Below are positions 23,399-34,299 of a stretch of DNA of 64,000 nt, in pieces (position 1 is the stretch's first letter; each line of letters begins with the position of its first letter). The notes under the pieces were generated by a model. The model ran no database searches. It had not been told where the DNA came from and saw nothing but the letters and a program-made list of their open reading frames with translations. The position numbers and the translations under genes are program-made. The stretch is from Tupaia tana (taxonomy: Eukaryota; Chordata; Mammalia; Scandentia; Tupaiidae): positions 132,405,592-132,469,591 of the forward strand of contig JAKSZU010000006.1 in assembly GCA_026018925.1 (NCBI GenBank), written 5' to 3'.

Positions 23399-24236
23399 AT
23401 ATCTGGTGATGGACTTGTATCTAGAATATATAAAGAATTATGACAATTCATATATATACATACACACACACTATACACACACACAACTACTGCCCAACTT
23501 TGGCAATAAAAATATAATAATCCATTTTTTAAAATGGGCAAAAGATCTGAATAGACATTTCTCCAAAGAATCTACTCAAATGGTCAATAAGCTCATAAGG
23601 TGTTCAACATCATTAGTAATTAGGGAAATGTAAACCAAAACCACTTTGCATCCACTAGGATGGCTAAAGTAAGGAAGTAAGACAGTAAAAAATGTTAGAG
23701 AAATTGGAACAATGGTAGATTGCGGTTAGAAGTGCAGCCTCTTTAGAAAACAGTTTGCCTTTTTTAAAGAGTTAAACATGGAGTTACCATGTGACCTTGT
23801 AATTCCCCTTCTACATAAATATCCAAGAGAAATTGAAACACCTGTTCACACAAAAACTTGTATACAAAGGTACTTAATAGCATTATTCATAGTAGCCAAA
23901 AAAAGTGGAAACAATCCATAGAGCTGTCAAATGATGAGTGGAATAACAAAATGTAACCTATCCATACAATGAAATATTATTTGGTAATAAAAGTGAATGA
24001 AATAATGATACATGCTACAACATAAATCAACCTTGAAAACATCATGCTAAGTGAAAGAAGCCAGTCACAATGAACTATATATTGTCTGATGTCCAGAATA
24101 GGCAAATTTATATAGAGAAAGTGGATTGGAGGTTGTCTAATAAGAGTATCTGTGCAAACAGCAGAGGGAGCAAATAGGGAATAAATGCTAATGGATGCAA
24201 GATGTCTTTTAAAGTGATGAATACACTCTAATTCTT

Positions 24237-24524
24237 TTTTTTAATTAATTAATTTATTTTTTATTTTTTTGGAGAGGTTTTCACTATAGGGCGCGTGCGC
24301 TCGCCAGACAGACAGAGAGAGACATAGAGACAGAAAGCGAGAAATCACCACCTAGGAGGGATGATCACACTGCAATCCCTTCTCCTCCATTCTCCTCTCA
24401 GGATCTTGGGCACGCACGCACATGCGCCCAGCGTGAGTTTTAAGCCACCGGGTCCAGGACGCGAACCGCGGTTGACCACATGGGAGTCCAGCAACGTAGC
24501 CATTACGCTAATTGCTGGTTCCCA
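24237..24524 (-). mobile_element. SINE-A, long form, CpG-rich copy inside L1
   Basis: Perfect 14-bp duplication ACACTCTAATTCTT at 24223-24236 and 24527-24540 within the L1 3' UTR. It retains many CpGs (GGGCGCGTGCGCTCGCCAGA, GGACGCGAACCGCGG), so it is a young copy. Antisense ACTATAG|GG at 24288-24290 and CGTGAGT at 24432 provide splice-site-like motifs. Confidence 0.95.
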
Positions 24525-24650
24525 ACACACTCTAATTCTTGATGGCGGTGATGGTTGTACAATTCTGAATACACTAAACACTGAATTTGTACACTAAATG
24601 GGTAAATTTTATGGTATGTGAATTACATTTCAATGAAACAAAATTTTTAA

Positions 24651-24939
24651 CCAACAAAAATAGACATGATTGCCTCAATTTTACCTACAAAAACTGGTTC
24701 CAAGATATTGCACAAGTTGATAAAATTCTCACAATTAGAAAATAGCTGCACTAGATTTTTGACCTAGATGTGCTTAAAGTTTTAACAGATTTTTATCATT
24801 TATTACAATTCAAATACAGAATATCACTTTTATGATAGAATTTCAATATATGCATTAAAATTTACTTTTTCCTTAAGAGTTAAAACTACCTCATGTACTT
24901 TTCATTTCTATTGCCTTTATTTGAATACAAGCATTTATT
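24651..24939. other. Unique AT-rich non-coding DNA
   Basis: Nothing recognised. Confidence 0.4.
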
Positions 24940-25202
24940 TATTTTTAGATTTAGATTTCTGCTATAGGGCACATGCATTTGCCAGAGAGAGAAAAACAGA
25001 GACAGAGAGTGGGAAATCAACCACTCCGACCCAAAGGGGATGGCCATGTCATAATCCATTCTCCTCCATTCTTCTCCTGGAATCTTGGGCACGAACACAC
25101 ACATGCAAAGCATGAGTTTTAAGCTGCCACATCTACGATTCGAACCATGGTCAACTACGTGGGAGTCCAGTGATATAACCATTATTCTATCTGCTGGTCC
25201 CT
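24940..25202 (-). mobile_element. SINE-A, long form
   Basis: Read on +: TTTCTGCTATAGGGCACATG, GAGAGAGAAAAACAGAG, a CAACCACTCCGACCCAAAGG variant of the palindromic body segment, CATGAGTTTTAAGCTGCC and ATCTGCTGGTCCCT. The flanks (TACAAGCATT and TGCAAGCTTC) give at most a decayed duplication. Confidence 0.88.
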
Positions 25203-25946
25203 GTATGCAAGCTTCACTTATTGTTGTTAGGGCTGCACTGTGTTAATGTTTTCTCTTCTTCTAATTTTCAAAATTAGGTTCTTTTTTTCTTAATCTCCTT
25301 CTTTGAAATGGCATCTTTTTGTATCTATGAAAAGCAGGTGTTTAATGATTATTCTAAAAGAAAACACTATATAGATTTACAACTTATTTCTAATACTTAC
25401 ATAGGGCAAATGATATCCTGTTCCCTGTGATATACTTCCAATGATAGGTCATCTATTTTTACTATGATTCTTACTAATTTATTTATTTAAATGCTTAGAA
25501 ATAACAGATTATTTGTACTACCAATTGGTTCAGTTTGGAGCAGCTTAATCAAATATTTCTCTTATCAACACAGGTGGAACTCTAGAAGGTAATTTAACCT
25601 TTAGTTTATCAGAGAAAACTTTTAAAAGAATCACAGCATTTTTAACTAAATTCTGGAATAGTCTCCAAAATAATAATTATTAGCTTTAAATATGTGTTTC
25701 TTCCACCCCAGAACTCAAGATTTATGTATTTCCCATGGAATCGACAATTTTCAAGCCACATAATCAAGTCTTAAAAATATATTTTAAGTCATAAATGGAA
25801 AACAGAATAAATAAGCTGGTGAGGTTTTAAAATGTTTTTTATAGTAATGTGTTTAGAAATAGATTTCCAACATTATATAAGTAGAATATAATTTTCAATT
25901 ATTAATAGTCCATGATATATCACTTGATGCTTTCCACTTATGGTAG
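25203..25946. other. Unique AT-rich non-coding DNA
   Basis: Nothing recognised. Confidence 0.5.
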
Positions 25947-25948
25947 TA

Positions 25949-26029
25949 TTAGCTTGTCGGGAAAAATCATGATGTATTTTTCTTTTTATTTTAATGCAAA
26001 AGTGCATCATGACTTTCTTGGCAACCCAA
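25949..26029. mobile_element. Mariner-type MITE, copy 3
   Basis: About 81 bp between TA dinucleotides. Left end TTAGCTTGTCGGGAAAAATC, right end GACTTTCTTGGCAACCCAA. It folds into a hairpin like the copy at 18049, with a more diverged left terminus. Confidence 0.88.
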
Positions 26030-26031
26030 TA

Positions 26032-26680
26032 GTTTGAATTAATTTAGGGTAATTCAACAAAGGCTTAATTAAATAAACATTGATTTGTCCAGATAAGTAA
26101 CTTCAAGCCAATTTAGAACTCAGGATTTCCTTGAGGTAAATCTAGAAGCAAGTGTTTCAGTTTTTATTTTTTTTAAATACTTTAAAATCTATTATGGAGG
26201 AGGAAAAATAAATGAATTAGAGGAAAGAAGCATAGACATTTGGATAATAACAATAATAACTACAAAATGGGTAAATGTGAGCAGTAAAGCACAAGAATTT
26301 ATTGATTCCTAAGGATCCAGGTATTAATGAAATTAATTACTAGCCTCATTACTAATGAAATGAACTGTTTTTAAAACCTGCGCTATTAGTTCAAATTCAT
26401 TCATTTTTATCTCCCTTCAAATTTAGCATGACTTCTGCACTGCAGTAAATAATCTACATGGAGGTTCTAGATCTCAATACAAAACCTCATGTTACTGGTC
26501 TTTATCTCCATTACTGAAGCCCACCTAATGGTGTTAATCCAGAAGAAACTTTTCAACAAAAATGAGCTTACTATTAGATTGTAAACTCATTCAGTCCCAA
26601 ATAATATTGCTTATATTTTAATCTGATGCAGGATTTAACATAGGGCATAATAAACCAAAATAGAAGCATAAGGGTAATAT
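26032..26680. other. Unique AT-rich non-coding DNA
   Basis: Nothing recognised. Confidence 0.5.
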
Positions 26681-27205
26681 ATAAGAGCATGAGCTTTACT
26701 TTTTATTTTTATTTTTATTTTTTTTGGAGAGATTTTTGCTATAGGGCGCGTGCACTCGCCAGAGCGCGACAGAGAGACAGAAAGCGAGAAATCACCCCCC
26801 AGGGGGATGGCCACACCACAATTCCTTCTCCTCCATTCTCCTCTCGGGATCTTGGGCACGCATGCACACGCGCCCGGCCTGAGTTTTAAGCAACCGGGTT
26901 CGGGACGCGAACCACGGTCGACTACGTGGGAGTCCAGCGACATAGCCATTATGCTAACTGCAGGTCCCAAGAGCATGAGTTTTAATTATACAAACCTGGG
27001 CTTAGTCTTAGTTATGCTGTTTGCCATCTCTATCACCTTGATCATGTTAGTTAACTTCTCTGAGTCTGTTTTCCTATCATAGGAAATATAAATAGTAAAT
27101 AATTTATGCATTTTGAAGAAAGTTAATCAGTGCATATAAAACCATGTGGCAACGCACCAAACAGAATGTGTACTTAACAGATGCTATCTATTAGTATTGT
27201 TGTTC
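26681..27205 (+). mobile_element. MIR SINE, split by SINE-A
   Basis: The MIR start word AAGAGCATGAGCTTTA lies at 26683-26698 and is repeated by target-site duplication at 26969. The rest continues to the right: AAACCTGGGCTTAGTCTTAG, TTAACTTCTCTGAGTCTGTT, a decayed CATAGGAAATATAAATAGTA and GATGCTATCTATTAGTATT at the end. Confidence 0.88.
26699..26968 (-). mobile_element. SINE-A, long form, CpG-rich copy inside MIR
   Basis: Duplication AAGAGCATGAGCTTTA (26683-26698) and AAGAGCATGAGTTTTA (26969-26984). CpG-rich words include GGGCGCGTGCACTCGCCAGA, GCGCGACAG, ACGCGCCCGG and ACCACGGTCGACTACGTGG. Young copy. The antisense frame (26750-27082, 110 codons) is a by-product that runs out of the SINE into MIR. 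Confidence 0.95.
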
Positions 27206-28073
27206 TTTGGAATTAAATTGAATCTCATTTAAACGACTCAGCTGTAAAGCATAGTTAAGGTTAGGATAAGACACAACCTAATTAGCTATGAGAACCAATC
27301 TGTGTTTAATACAGTCGGACCTCTGAAAAAGAGAGAAAAGTTATAATAATATTTCTACATAGCCAAGATGTTTATTTTTGCATTTAAAAATATGACTTAG
27401 AACTCATTGTTTGAGGCAAAGACTTCTGAATCGTGTTGAAAAGTTGAATAATCAAGTTCTACTATCTGGCTCTGTAGCATTTTATGTCTTCAAATAATTA
27501 TAGTTTCAAACTAAATTAAAAGACATCAAAAACACTCTTGCCTAACACCAAGTGCAATGCTAATAGTCTTCAACTATCAAAGTTCCAAAACTCCTTTCCA
27601 TGGTAGGAATTGAGAATATGGTTTTTCCTACATGACATTTATTTTCAAACCACTTGTATAAGATAGATTCCCACCATCTGCTTTTCTTTAGAGGAAGGTG
27701 AATCCCTTTAGGATAAAGCAGAGTATGACATGTTCTTATAAGATTCAGCCATTGTGAAAGTTTCATCAGAAATGGATCCACGTAAACAGTTACCCATTCA
27801 ATGTGCAGGGCTTAAGACTTAACCAAAGAAATGGGTTTCTATTGTGAAGAATAAATGTGGAACACAGGTGTGCTGAATCACTGAACTTGCTGAACTAGCA
27901 TTATAAGAAAATCACAAATACTTAAGTTTGGCTTAGACTGATACCTAATATTTTGAAGGACCATCTGAGGACCATGAAGCTAAACCCTCACAAGGATGAT
28001 TTTTGACCAGACAAATATAACTACAACAGAAGAATAGAGAAAAAAAAAGCAGTATGAATTTCCTTTTCAATCT
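27206..28073. other. Unique non-coding DNA
   Basis: No repeat recognised. A 73-codon minus-strand frame at 27560-27781 has no domain signature. Confidence 0.5.
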
Positions 28074-28143
28074 ATGTAATTATTTAGTACTGAAACAATT
28101 TATTCACACTATTTTCCTTCAAATTATCATTAATAATTTTGGC
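28074..28143 (+). repeat. 70-bp segment duplicated at 29060-29129
   Basis: From ATGTAATTATTTAGTACTGA to ATTAATAATTTTGGC. The second copy, 986 bp downstream in the same orientation, differs at one of 70 positions (AAATTATCAT here, AAATCATCAT there). The sequence is otherwise unique. The downstream copy lies between a (TA)n and a (CA)n run. Confidence 0.97.
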
Positions 28144-28988
28144 CATAGCCATTCCCAAAATGACCATGTCATCTAAAAACATTTTATACTTCTAATAAAA
28201 TGTTTTTTAACAAAGGAATACAACCACAAACGCTTCAAGAGAAAACTATTGAGCTAGAATGCTCCATCAATCATTTGGCAAAAGAAAATCAATAGAAAAA
28301 AATGTGCAGTTCCAGGTAGATTTCTGCTGGCTATCACCAAAAAGCAGACAGAAATAATAGTTACTTCAAAACAGAGTGAGTCAAGATAGTTTAACCACCA
28401 ATTACGTGCCATATGGACTATATCCCCTCAGCTCATGAGTATTTAGAAACTATTCAGAATTAATAAGCACTGCTGTCAGTGCACTGTCAAGAAATGTAAA
28501 CCCTCATTCATATTTTGGAGGTATTGTGGGTAAATATAAGAAACAGTAAAGAATATAATGTATTGGACATTAGCACTTCAATGTTATCAATACTGTTTTA
28601 ATTGCCAATGTTGAGTAAAATACATTTTATAATAAATAACCAAGGTAGCCTTTCTGATTCTTGAAAACCCACAGACCATTATCAAGGAATATATCACTAA
28701 AATTAATTTGTTGTATTATCATGGGCATCAACCCAGGACCACCACTAAAGTCCTGGTATAAAACATTTTTATCAAATTATTTGGTGATTTTTGTCCATAG
28801 GATTTCTATCAGGCATTTTAAAGATCTAAAAATAGTGTTAACTGTTAAAATTTTATACATGGATATGTTGCACTATATATAGCACCCATAGATCAAAGAA
28901 ACTGTTGGAAGGGAACCATGTTGTGGCAGTAGTTTTTGGATTTATTCTGTGTGGTTTTAGAGGATAGAACCTAAACTATTTGTTCTTT

Positions 28989-28992
<4 letters not shown>
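28144..28992. other. Unique AT-rich non-coding DNA
   Basis: Nothing recognised. The 73-codon frame at 28661-28882 has no features. Confidence 0.5.

Positions 28993-29053
<61 letters not shown>
28993..29053. repeat. (TA)n microsatellite
   Basis: About 30 TA units with one TACATA interruption at 29032-29036, immediately left of the duplicated 70-bp segment. Confidence 0.95.
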
Positions 29054-29059
29054 ATGAAA

Positions 29060-29129
29060 ATGTAATTATTTAGTACTGAAACAATTTATTCACACTATTT
29101 TCCTTCAAATCATCATTAATAATTTTGGC
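29060..29129 (+). repeat. Second copy of the 70-bp segment
   Basis: 69 of 70 bases match 28074-28143. It is bounded on the left by (TA)n plus ATGAAA and on the right by (CA)n, consistent with a copied-and-inserted filler segment at a microsatellite break. Confidence 0.97.
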
Positions 29130-29142
29130 TACACACACACAC

Positions 29143-29195
<53 letters not shown>

Positions 29196-29196
29196 C
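29130..29196. repeat. (CA)n-(TA)n compound microsatellite
   Basis: About 12 CA units, ACATACAT, about 17 TA units and ACATACATGC. Confidence 0.95.
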
Positions 29197-29347
29197 ATGC
29201 TAGGTGCTTTATCTTGTGAAGGTTGGCATATAAAATAGATAATTATAATAACACATAATATATAAGTGAGAGAATCAGAAAAAAATAAAACAGAAATAAA
29301 AACAGAAAAGAGAGTAGATTTAGGCTCACTATTAAAAGAACCTTCTA

Positions 29348-29605
29348 GGAACCAGCAGATGGCATAACAGTTATGTTGTTGGATTCCCACATGGCCAACC
29401 ATGGTCCAAGTCCTGGACCAGTGACTTAAAACTCATGCTGGGTGCATCTACATGCATGCCCAAAATCCCAAGAGAAGGGACTGTGGCATGGCTATTTGTC
29501 CTGGGGTGGGAGAATTTCTCACTTTCCCCCTCTCTTTGTCCCTCTCTGTGTCTCCGGTGAGCGCACACATCCTATAGCAAAAAAACTCAGGAAAAAAAAA
29601 ATTAA
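29348..29605 (+). mobile_element. SINE-A, long form (first of a stacked pair)
   Basis: Preceded by AAAAGAACCTTCTA at 29335-29347 and followed by the same target sequence at 29606-29619. Starts GGAACCAGCAGATGGCATAA; the B-box region reads TGGTCCAAGTCC. The body lacks a short piece before GAGAAGGGACTGTGGCATGG and ends GGTGAGCGCACACATCCTAT. More diverged than the next copy, hence probably older. Confidence 0.92.
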
Positions 29606-29619
29606 AAAAAGAACCTTCT

Positions 29620-29880
29620 GGGACCAGCAGTTAGTGTAATGGCTATGTCGCTGGACTCCCACGTAGTTGACCGCGGTTTGAGTCCCAGACCCAGTGGCTT
29701 AAACTCACGCCGGGCACGTGTGTGTGCGTGTCCAAGATCCCAACAGGAGAATGGAGGAGAAGGGATTTCGGCGTGGCCATCCCCCCCTGGGGGTGATTTC
29801 TCGCTTTCTGTCTCTCTGTTTCTCTCTGGCTGTCTGGAGAGCGCACGCGCCCTATAGCAAATACCTCTCCAAAAAGAAAA
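29620..29880 (+). mobile_element. SINE-A, long form (second of a stacked pair)
   Basis: Inserted at the right-hand target duplication of the preceding copy, so AAAAGAACCTTCT now occurs three times (29335, 29607 and 29882). CpG-rich: GACCGCGGTTTGAGTCCCAG, CGCCGGGCACGTG, GCGCACGCGCCCTATAGCAA. One of the best preserved sense copies, with A-box-like TAGTGTAATGG near 29633. Confidence 0.95.
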
Positions 29881-30008
29881 AAAAAGAACCTTCTAACAGT
29901 CACTCAACCAAAAATGGCATTTTGCTTGCTTCATGAGGTAATGAGTTCCACCACATTTTGAGTATCCAATCCACATAGAAGACCATCAGTTATCAGAAAT
30001 GCTATAAA

Positions 30009-30181
30009 GGGCCAAATGATGATGCAGTGGGAATCCAACTGGACCCCAGTTTGCTTCAGGGGCTACTCTGTACCCACTGGGCTAGCTGAGGTTGGGAATT
30101 GATCACAGTGTGAAGGCCCGATTGGGAGTGCATGTCTCTCTTACTCTCTCTAAGAACGAGGAATAAACACACTTAAAAAAA
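30009..30181 (+). mobile_element. SINE-B (older tRNA-like SINE)
   Basis: Starts GGGCCAAATGATGATGCAGT. It contains GGGCTAGCTGAGGTTGGGAA and GATCACAGTGTGAAGGCCCG, followed by TGCATGTCTCTCTTACTCTC and an A tail. The GCTGAGG-TTGGGAAT-GGAT motif is shared with copies at 36386 and 42009. Confidence 0.7.
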
Positions 30182-31191
30182 ATTATTTATGGAGAATTTA
30201 TACATGCTGCCAAAAGGATAGACTATTGCACCAACATGGTTGCTTTAAATGCTGAGATTCTATTCTTCTTTTTAATAAAATGTGTATGGTTTGCTAATAT
30301 TTCTATCATAAATTATGAACAGAATTTACTTGGCCTAAGACAAAAGTATAAAATGCTAGAAAATAGAAATTATAGTAGTATAAATAAGAAGTTTCATGAG
30401 AACTAATCAAGTGGGCATCTACTATGTAATTATAAGTTATTATTCAAGATATGGTAACTGACACTGAACATTTCACAAATTATATTGTGTATTTCCTTTA
30501 TTTTTAAGGATACTACTACAAAAACTAATACTAGGTTAAATAAGTTATATTTTAAGACTGATGATAAATTTGAGGTGTTTAATCTTTCCTTTATTTTTTC
30601 TTCCTTTAAGCCTTAGCACACATTAAGTTTAATATAAACACAGAAATATGAATATATTTCTGTTTTATGCTGACAAAAAATTCAATTCTAGCATTTGGTT
30701 TGACTCTGTTTTTCTATATCCTAATAAATTTTTATTTTTTAATTTTTTAATCTGGAATGTTTTCATTTCCTCGAAGTAGCTTAAGAATATGGTTTTCAGA
30801 GATCATTTAATTTAGAATAAGAAGAGCCTGCAATTTTAACATCTTCTCTTTTCTCTTTCTAAGTGTCATGTACTCTTCTATAACAAAGAAAAGAGTGATA
30901 AAAATTCTTAAATTACTAGTTACAATAACTGAAGTTAGTAATCATCAAAACCTTTAGATCAATTAAAAAGGTTAAAAAATCTATGTATAATGGTTTGATA
31001 TATCTTAAAGTTCTGCTATATTTGACCATACCTTTTAAATATTTCATCCACCTTTACATTAGGGACTTACATATAAGAAAAATGTTTCCTAAATTGTCTG
31101 TTTTAATGTTTTGTCTAAAATAGTGAACTATATAAACAAATTAAAGAAAAAATTAGGATGCATTGTAAGAAGTCACAAAAATTCAGAGGCT
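30182..31191. other. Unique AT-rich non-coding DNA
   Basis: Nothing recognised. Confidence 0.5.
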
Positions 31192-31425
31192 AGGCCCGTT
31201 GGGTGGCACAGCCTTAATGTGCTGCTAAAGATGCTGGATCCATATAGATCTCTGGGTGGGTTTCCCAGTCAATCTGCACATACCAGGCACACATGCCTAT
31301 GATTCTGAAAGACTGGGAAAGCTGGGGGAGATGTGGCAAAAGACTTTGTTGAATGTGCTTGTCTTTTTCTCTTTCTGCCCCCTCACCTTGAACCCCCACC
31401 TTGAAATAAATAAACCTTAAAAAAA
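31192..31425 (+). mobile_element. SINE-B (older tRNA-like SINE)
   Basis: Starts AGGCCCGTTGGGTGGCACAG. Internal words are CATACCAGGCACACATGCCT and TGGGAAAGCTGGGGGAGATG. A CTTTTTCTCTTTCTGCCCCC tract and an AAATAAATAAACC tail complete a SINE layout. Longer than the 30009 copy. Confidence 0.7.
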
Positions 31426-31965
31426 TCAAAGATAAGTAATGCCAATGAATAAAGATGATGACTATGCAAATGCACTGTGTAAGGGTGAGGGAGAGAGGCA
31501 GACTGTAGGAACCTGAAAAGGTCCTCTGACATGAGTGGCTCCTGTGCTCTCACTCAGGCTCTGGTTCTCAGACACAATTGCTAGTTCAATGGAATCAACT
31601 CCCAGACATCAGGTCAAACAAAAATTATGGGTCCTTATGAGAAATTTTCACAGTTTTAATGTTAATATAATCAGAAGACAGATAATCACCACAGACAGTC
31701 CATCAGTTTGTGATCTTTGGTTTAATGTGAACCTAAAAATGACTGAACATTTAATAATAGGACTATGCCAGAATATCTCTGAATTTGTTGTCATATTAGC
31801 CATAGTTCGTTCATGTATTAATTTTCACTGGTCATTTTCATTTTTAAATTTTATCTTATTTTTTCCAGATTGATTTCACATTTTACATAAAGTCCCCATC
31901 GTGATGTGTACAATATGTATTTTTTTTTCAACAGAGAACTTTACATTTGTGTGATGTAAAAATAT
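31426..31965. other. Unique non-coding DNA
   Basis: The 112-codon plus-strand frame at 31535-31873 has no recognisable domain, no methionine context worth noting and AT-rich codons. No repeat is recognised. Confidence 0.45.
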
Positions 31966-32198
31966 AAGAGATATTTTTACTATAGGGTGTGTGTTCTCAC
32001 CAGAGAGACAGGAAGCAAGAAATCATCCACCCGGGGGGATGGCTATGCCACAATCCCTTCTCCATTTTCCTCTCAGAATCTCAGGCACACACGCACATGC
32101 ACCCCTTGCGAGTTGCAAGCTGCTGGGTCTGGGACTAGAACCATGGTCAACCATGTGGGAGTCCAGCAAAGTAACCATTATGTCATTTGCTGGTCCCA
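31966..32198 (-). mobile_element. SINE-A, long form
   Basis: Read on +: TATTTTTACTATAGGGTGTG, AATCATCCACCCGGGGGGAT, TGCTGGGTCTGGGACTAG and TGTCATTTGCTGGTCCC. It is slightly shortened in the CT region and near CTTCTCCATTTTCC. The target duplication is not clear. Confidence 0.88.
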
Positions 32199-32287
32199 GA
32201 AAGAAACATTTAACATGTTAAAAAAAAAAAGTAATTTTTTTCCTGTGGAAAAAAATACATATAGCTCTTTCATTTAGATGTGTTAAT

Positions 32288-32700
32288 AACTGGTAGCTAA
32301 TACTTACACAGCACTTAATATATTGCACTAAATGAAATACGTGAGAGGACTTCTAAAAGTTTATGGAAAATGGAATTAAAGTACGGGTTTGTTTTGTTGT
32401 GAATAGATTTTGAAATGCACATATAGTTTTTTTCATAATACACACTTTCCATGACTGTTTTCAAGACCTTAGTATTTCTACATCTATTTATCTCCTTACC
32501 TGCCTACCTACCTAGCCTTTCAATAACCTTGCAAGTGGATACTATTCCTATCCCTATGGCTAAGAAAGCCAAGGGACAGAGGTGAAGTGACTTGCCTAAA
32601 GGCCCATACTGGTAGGTAGCAGGACAATACATATTCAATACAAGTTGTCTTTGCTCATAGTGTCCATGCTTTTAATCATGACACTATTTCTATTTGAGAT
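32288..32700 (-). mobile_element. MIR SINE, split by a MITE
   Basis: Antisense MIR: TAGCTAATACTTACACAGCA on the left; TTTCAATAACCTTGCAAGTG, GATACTATTCCTATCC, GGACAGAGGTGAAGTGACTT and GCCTAAAGGCCCATACTGGT on the right. The MITE at 32345 separates the halves. Confidence 0.82.
32345..32472. mobile_element. MITE of the second family, inside MIR
   Basis: Left end AGGACTTCTAAAAGTTTATG, right end CATGACTGTTTTCAAGACCT, about 128 bp. The internal GTGAATAGATTTTGAAATGC corresponds to AAAATTTGAAATCC in the 23272 copy. No transposase. Confidence 0.72.
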
Positions 32701-33535
32701 TTTTTTCTTATTTATGTTAAATACAGGAGATATCTTTAAAAAATAAAAAAAAAAACTTACCAAGAATAGCAATCCATTTTCTGTCAAATGTATTTATACT
32801 ACTTATTGAGGAGTTAAAAGAGTCTGGAAGACATAATTCAGACTCCAGAATGGTGAGACTCTTGGGTTATTTGGATAGTTTATTATAATATTTGACACTA
32901 AAATTGTCCCAGAAAATCCTGAACACATGATTAGTAGACTCTGTTACATATCTAATTTATCTTTTATAGCCCTGTTGCCAAATATCAGCAATTATTTAAT
33001 CAGTACTTTTGCCTAAAAGTCTATTCACTTATGGCATTTTTCTTTTATGAAATATTAATAGTTTTCTTTTCTATGCTAGAATATAAAAGTCAATTTAAAA
33101 ATATTGGTAATAATAAGTTTCTAAATAGAAGTTTCCAATGCAACTAAATTATTCCTGAAAAGCAACAGGAAAGAATCTATTTTAATAACTTATTTTTCAT
33201 TTCATTTTAATTTACTTGAAATACAACTTCTTAATTCTCAAAATGTCTGCATTTTACCTGGTGATAACCTTTGGCGTATTTTGAATAAGACTGCCTCGTC
33301 TAATCTTCAAGGAAATCTGGTAGCCAGACAGATAATTCTCTGGATTAGTTATAGACTAGTTCTAAGATAAAATTTATACCTTGGACCAATGACACCTTTG
33401 CTTCTGCCATCGCATTTCCAACTTTGAGTAAGGTCTGAGTTGAGAACGGAATGACAACTTTCATGTAGATTATATGTGACTCTGAACTAGAAGTTTCTTG
33501 ACACTGTTTCCAAGAATCATCTCATAAAGAGCATG
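32701..33535. other. Unique AT-rich non-coding DNA
   Basis: Nothing recognised. An A run lies at about 32746-32755. Confidence 0.5.
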
Positions 33536-33800
33536 AAGGTGCAGCTCTGTGGCCTGGTGGTTATAGCAGCTGGATACCGCAAGGCTGACTGCACAGCTGG
33601 TGTCCGGGACTCTGCAGCTTCAGAAACACACCAAATGTGTGTGTGTGTGTACTCCCAAAATCCCAAATAGGAGGGAGAAGAAGAGTAGAAGTTTTTATGG
33701 CAGAACCAAAAGGGGTGTTTTCTCCTTTTCCTCTCTCTGTCTCTCTGCTATGAGTGCAAGCACCCTTTCACAACAACAAAAGAGAATTAAAAAAAAAAAG
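33536..33800 (+). mobile_element. SINE-A-like, divergent
   Basis: Starts near AAGGTGCAGCTCTGTGGCCT, with A-box-like GGTGGTTATAGC. It contains a TG run, ACTCCCAAAATCCCAAATAG, a CCTCTCTCTGTCTCTCTGC tract, AGTGCAAGCACCCTTTCACA and an A tail. Layout is that of the long form, but divergence is well above that of its neighbours. Confidence 0.75.
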
Positions 33801-34029
33801 TCACTGACTTGATTAGTAAACCTACCTGTTAAAATACATGTGCCAAAAAATAAGTGGAGAGAAAGAAGTATTAATATGTTAGTGGAAAATTCTGAAAAAA
33901 ATCTTATTTAGTCCTAAAATTTCCATAGTAACTTTATTTGAGGGACTCAAATTAAAGAATTTGTACAATATATATGTGCAATAGCATGATTAAAAACAAA
34001 AGTATCCTGTTTATTAAGAAAAAGTCTAG

Positions 34030-34283
34030 GTCCAACCAGAGGGCACAGTGGTTAAGGCAACTAGATTCCACATGGCCAATTACATAGTTCGTCTTGGACC
34101 CAGTGACTTAAAAAACACAACATGTATGGGTGTGTGGTGCTCAAAATTCTGAGAGGAAGATGGAGAAGGGACTGTGGTCTGGTCAACCCCTTGGAGAGTG
34201 CTTTCTCACGTTCTCTCTCTCTCCCCTGTCTCTATCCGGCAAGAGTACATGCCCTAGAGCAAACTTAAAAAACAGAAAAAAGA
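34030..34283 (+). mobile_element. SINE-A, long form, divergent
   Basis: Starts GTCCAACCAGAGGGCACAGT with GTGGTTAAGGC. The B-box region is decayed (CATAGTTCGTCTTGGACC). It runs on through CTGAGAGGAAGATGGAGAAG and GGCAAGAGTACATGCCCTAG. Flanks AGAAAAAGTCTAGG and AGAAAAGGTCTGTA form an imperfect duplication. Confidence 0.85.
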
Positions 34284-34299
34284 AAGAAAAGGTCTGTAA

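Larger units (their letters stand above)
22827..24650 (+). mobile_element. L1M-type LINE-1 3' end, interrupted
   Basis: Sense L1 covering the end of ORF2 and the 3' UTR. Landmarks: ATTAGACTCCATTAAAATTA, TGGACTTGTATCTAGAATAT, ACATTTCTCCAAAGAATCTA, AACATCATTAGTAATTAGGG, AACAGTTTGCC, AAGTGGAAACAATCCATAGA and ATGCTAAGTGAAAGAAGCCA. The 3' UTR has GGCGGTGATGGTTGTACAAT and ends with TATGGTATGTGAATTACATT. It is split by SINE-A at 22923 and 24237, a MITE at 23272 and a CA-rich run near 23460. ORF2 is broken by frameshifts and stops and is non-functional. Confidence 0.93.

Noticed and set aside
23406..23633. 75-codon frame with [11 protein letters not shown]
   Set aside because: It starts in L1 ORF2 remnant and a CA/TA run; repeat-derived.
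26635..27082. 110-113 codon frames on both strands
   Set aside because: They lie mostly within a SINE-A copy and recur as similar peptides at other copies (for example near 13827, 24361, 38519 and 49320); repeat-derived.
31535..31873. 112-codon plus-strand frame
   Set aside because: No domain, no splice or promoter context, AT-driven hydrophobic composition; within the length expected by chance in this amount of DNA.
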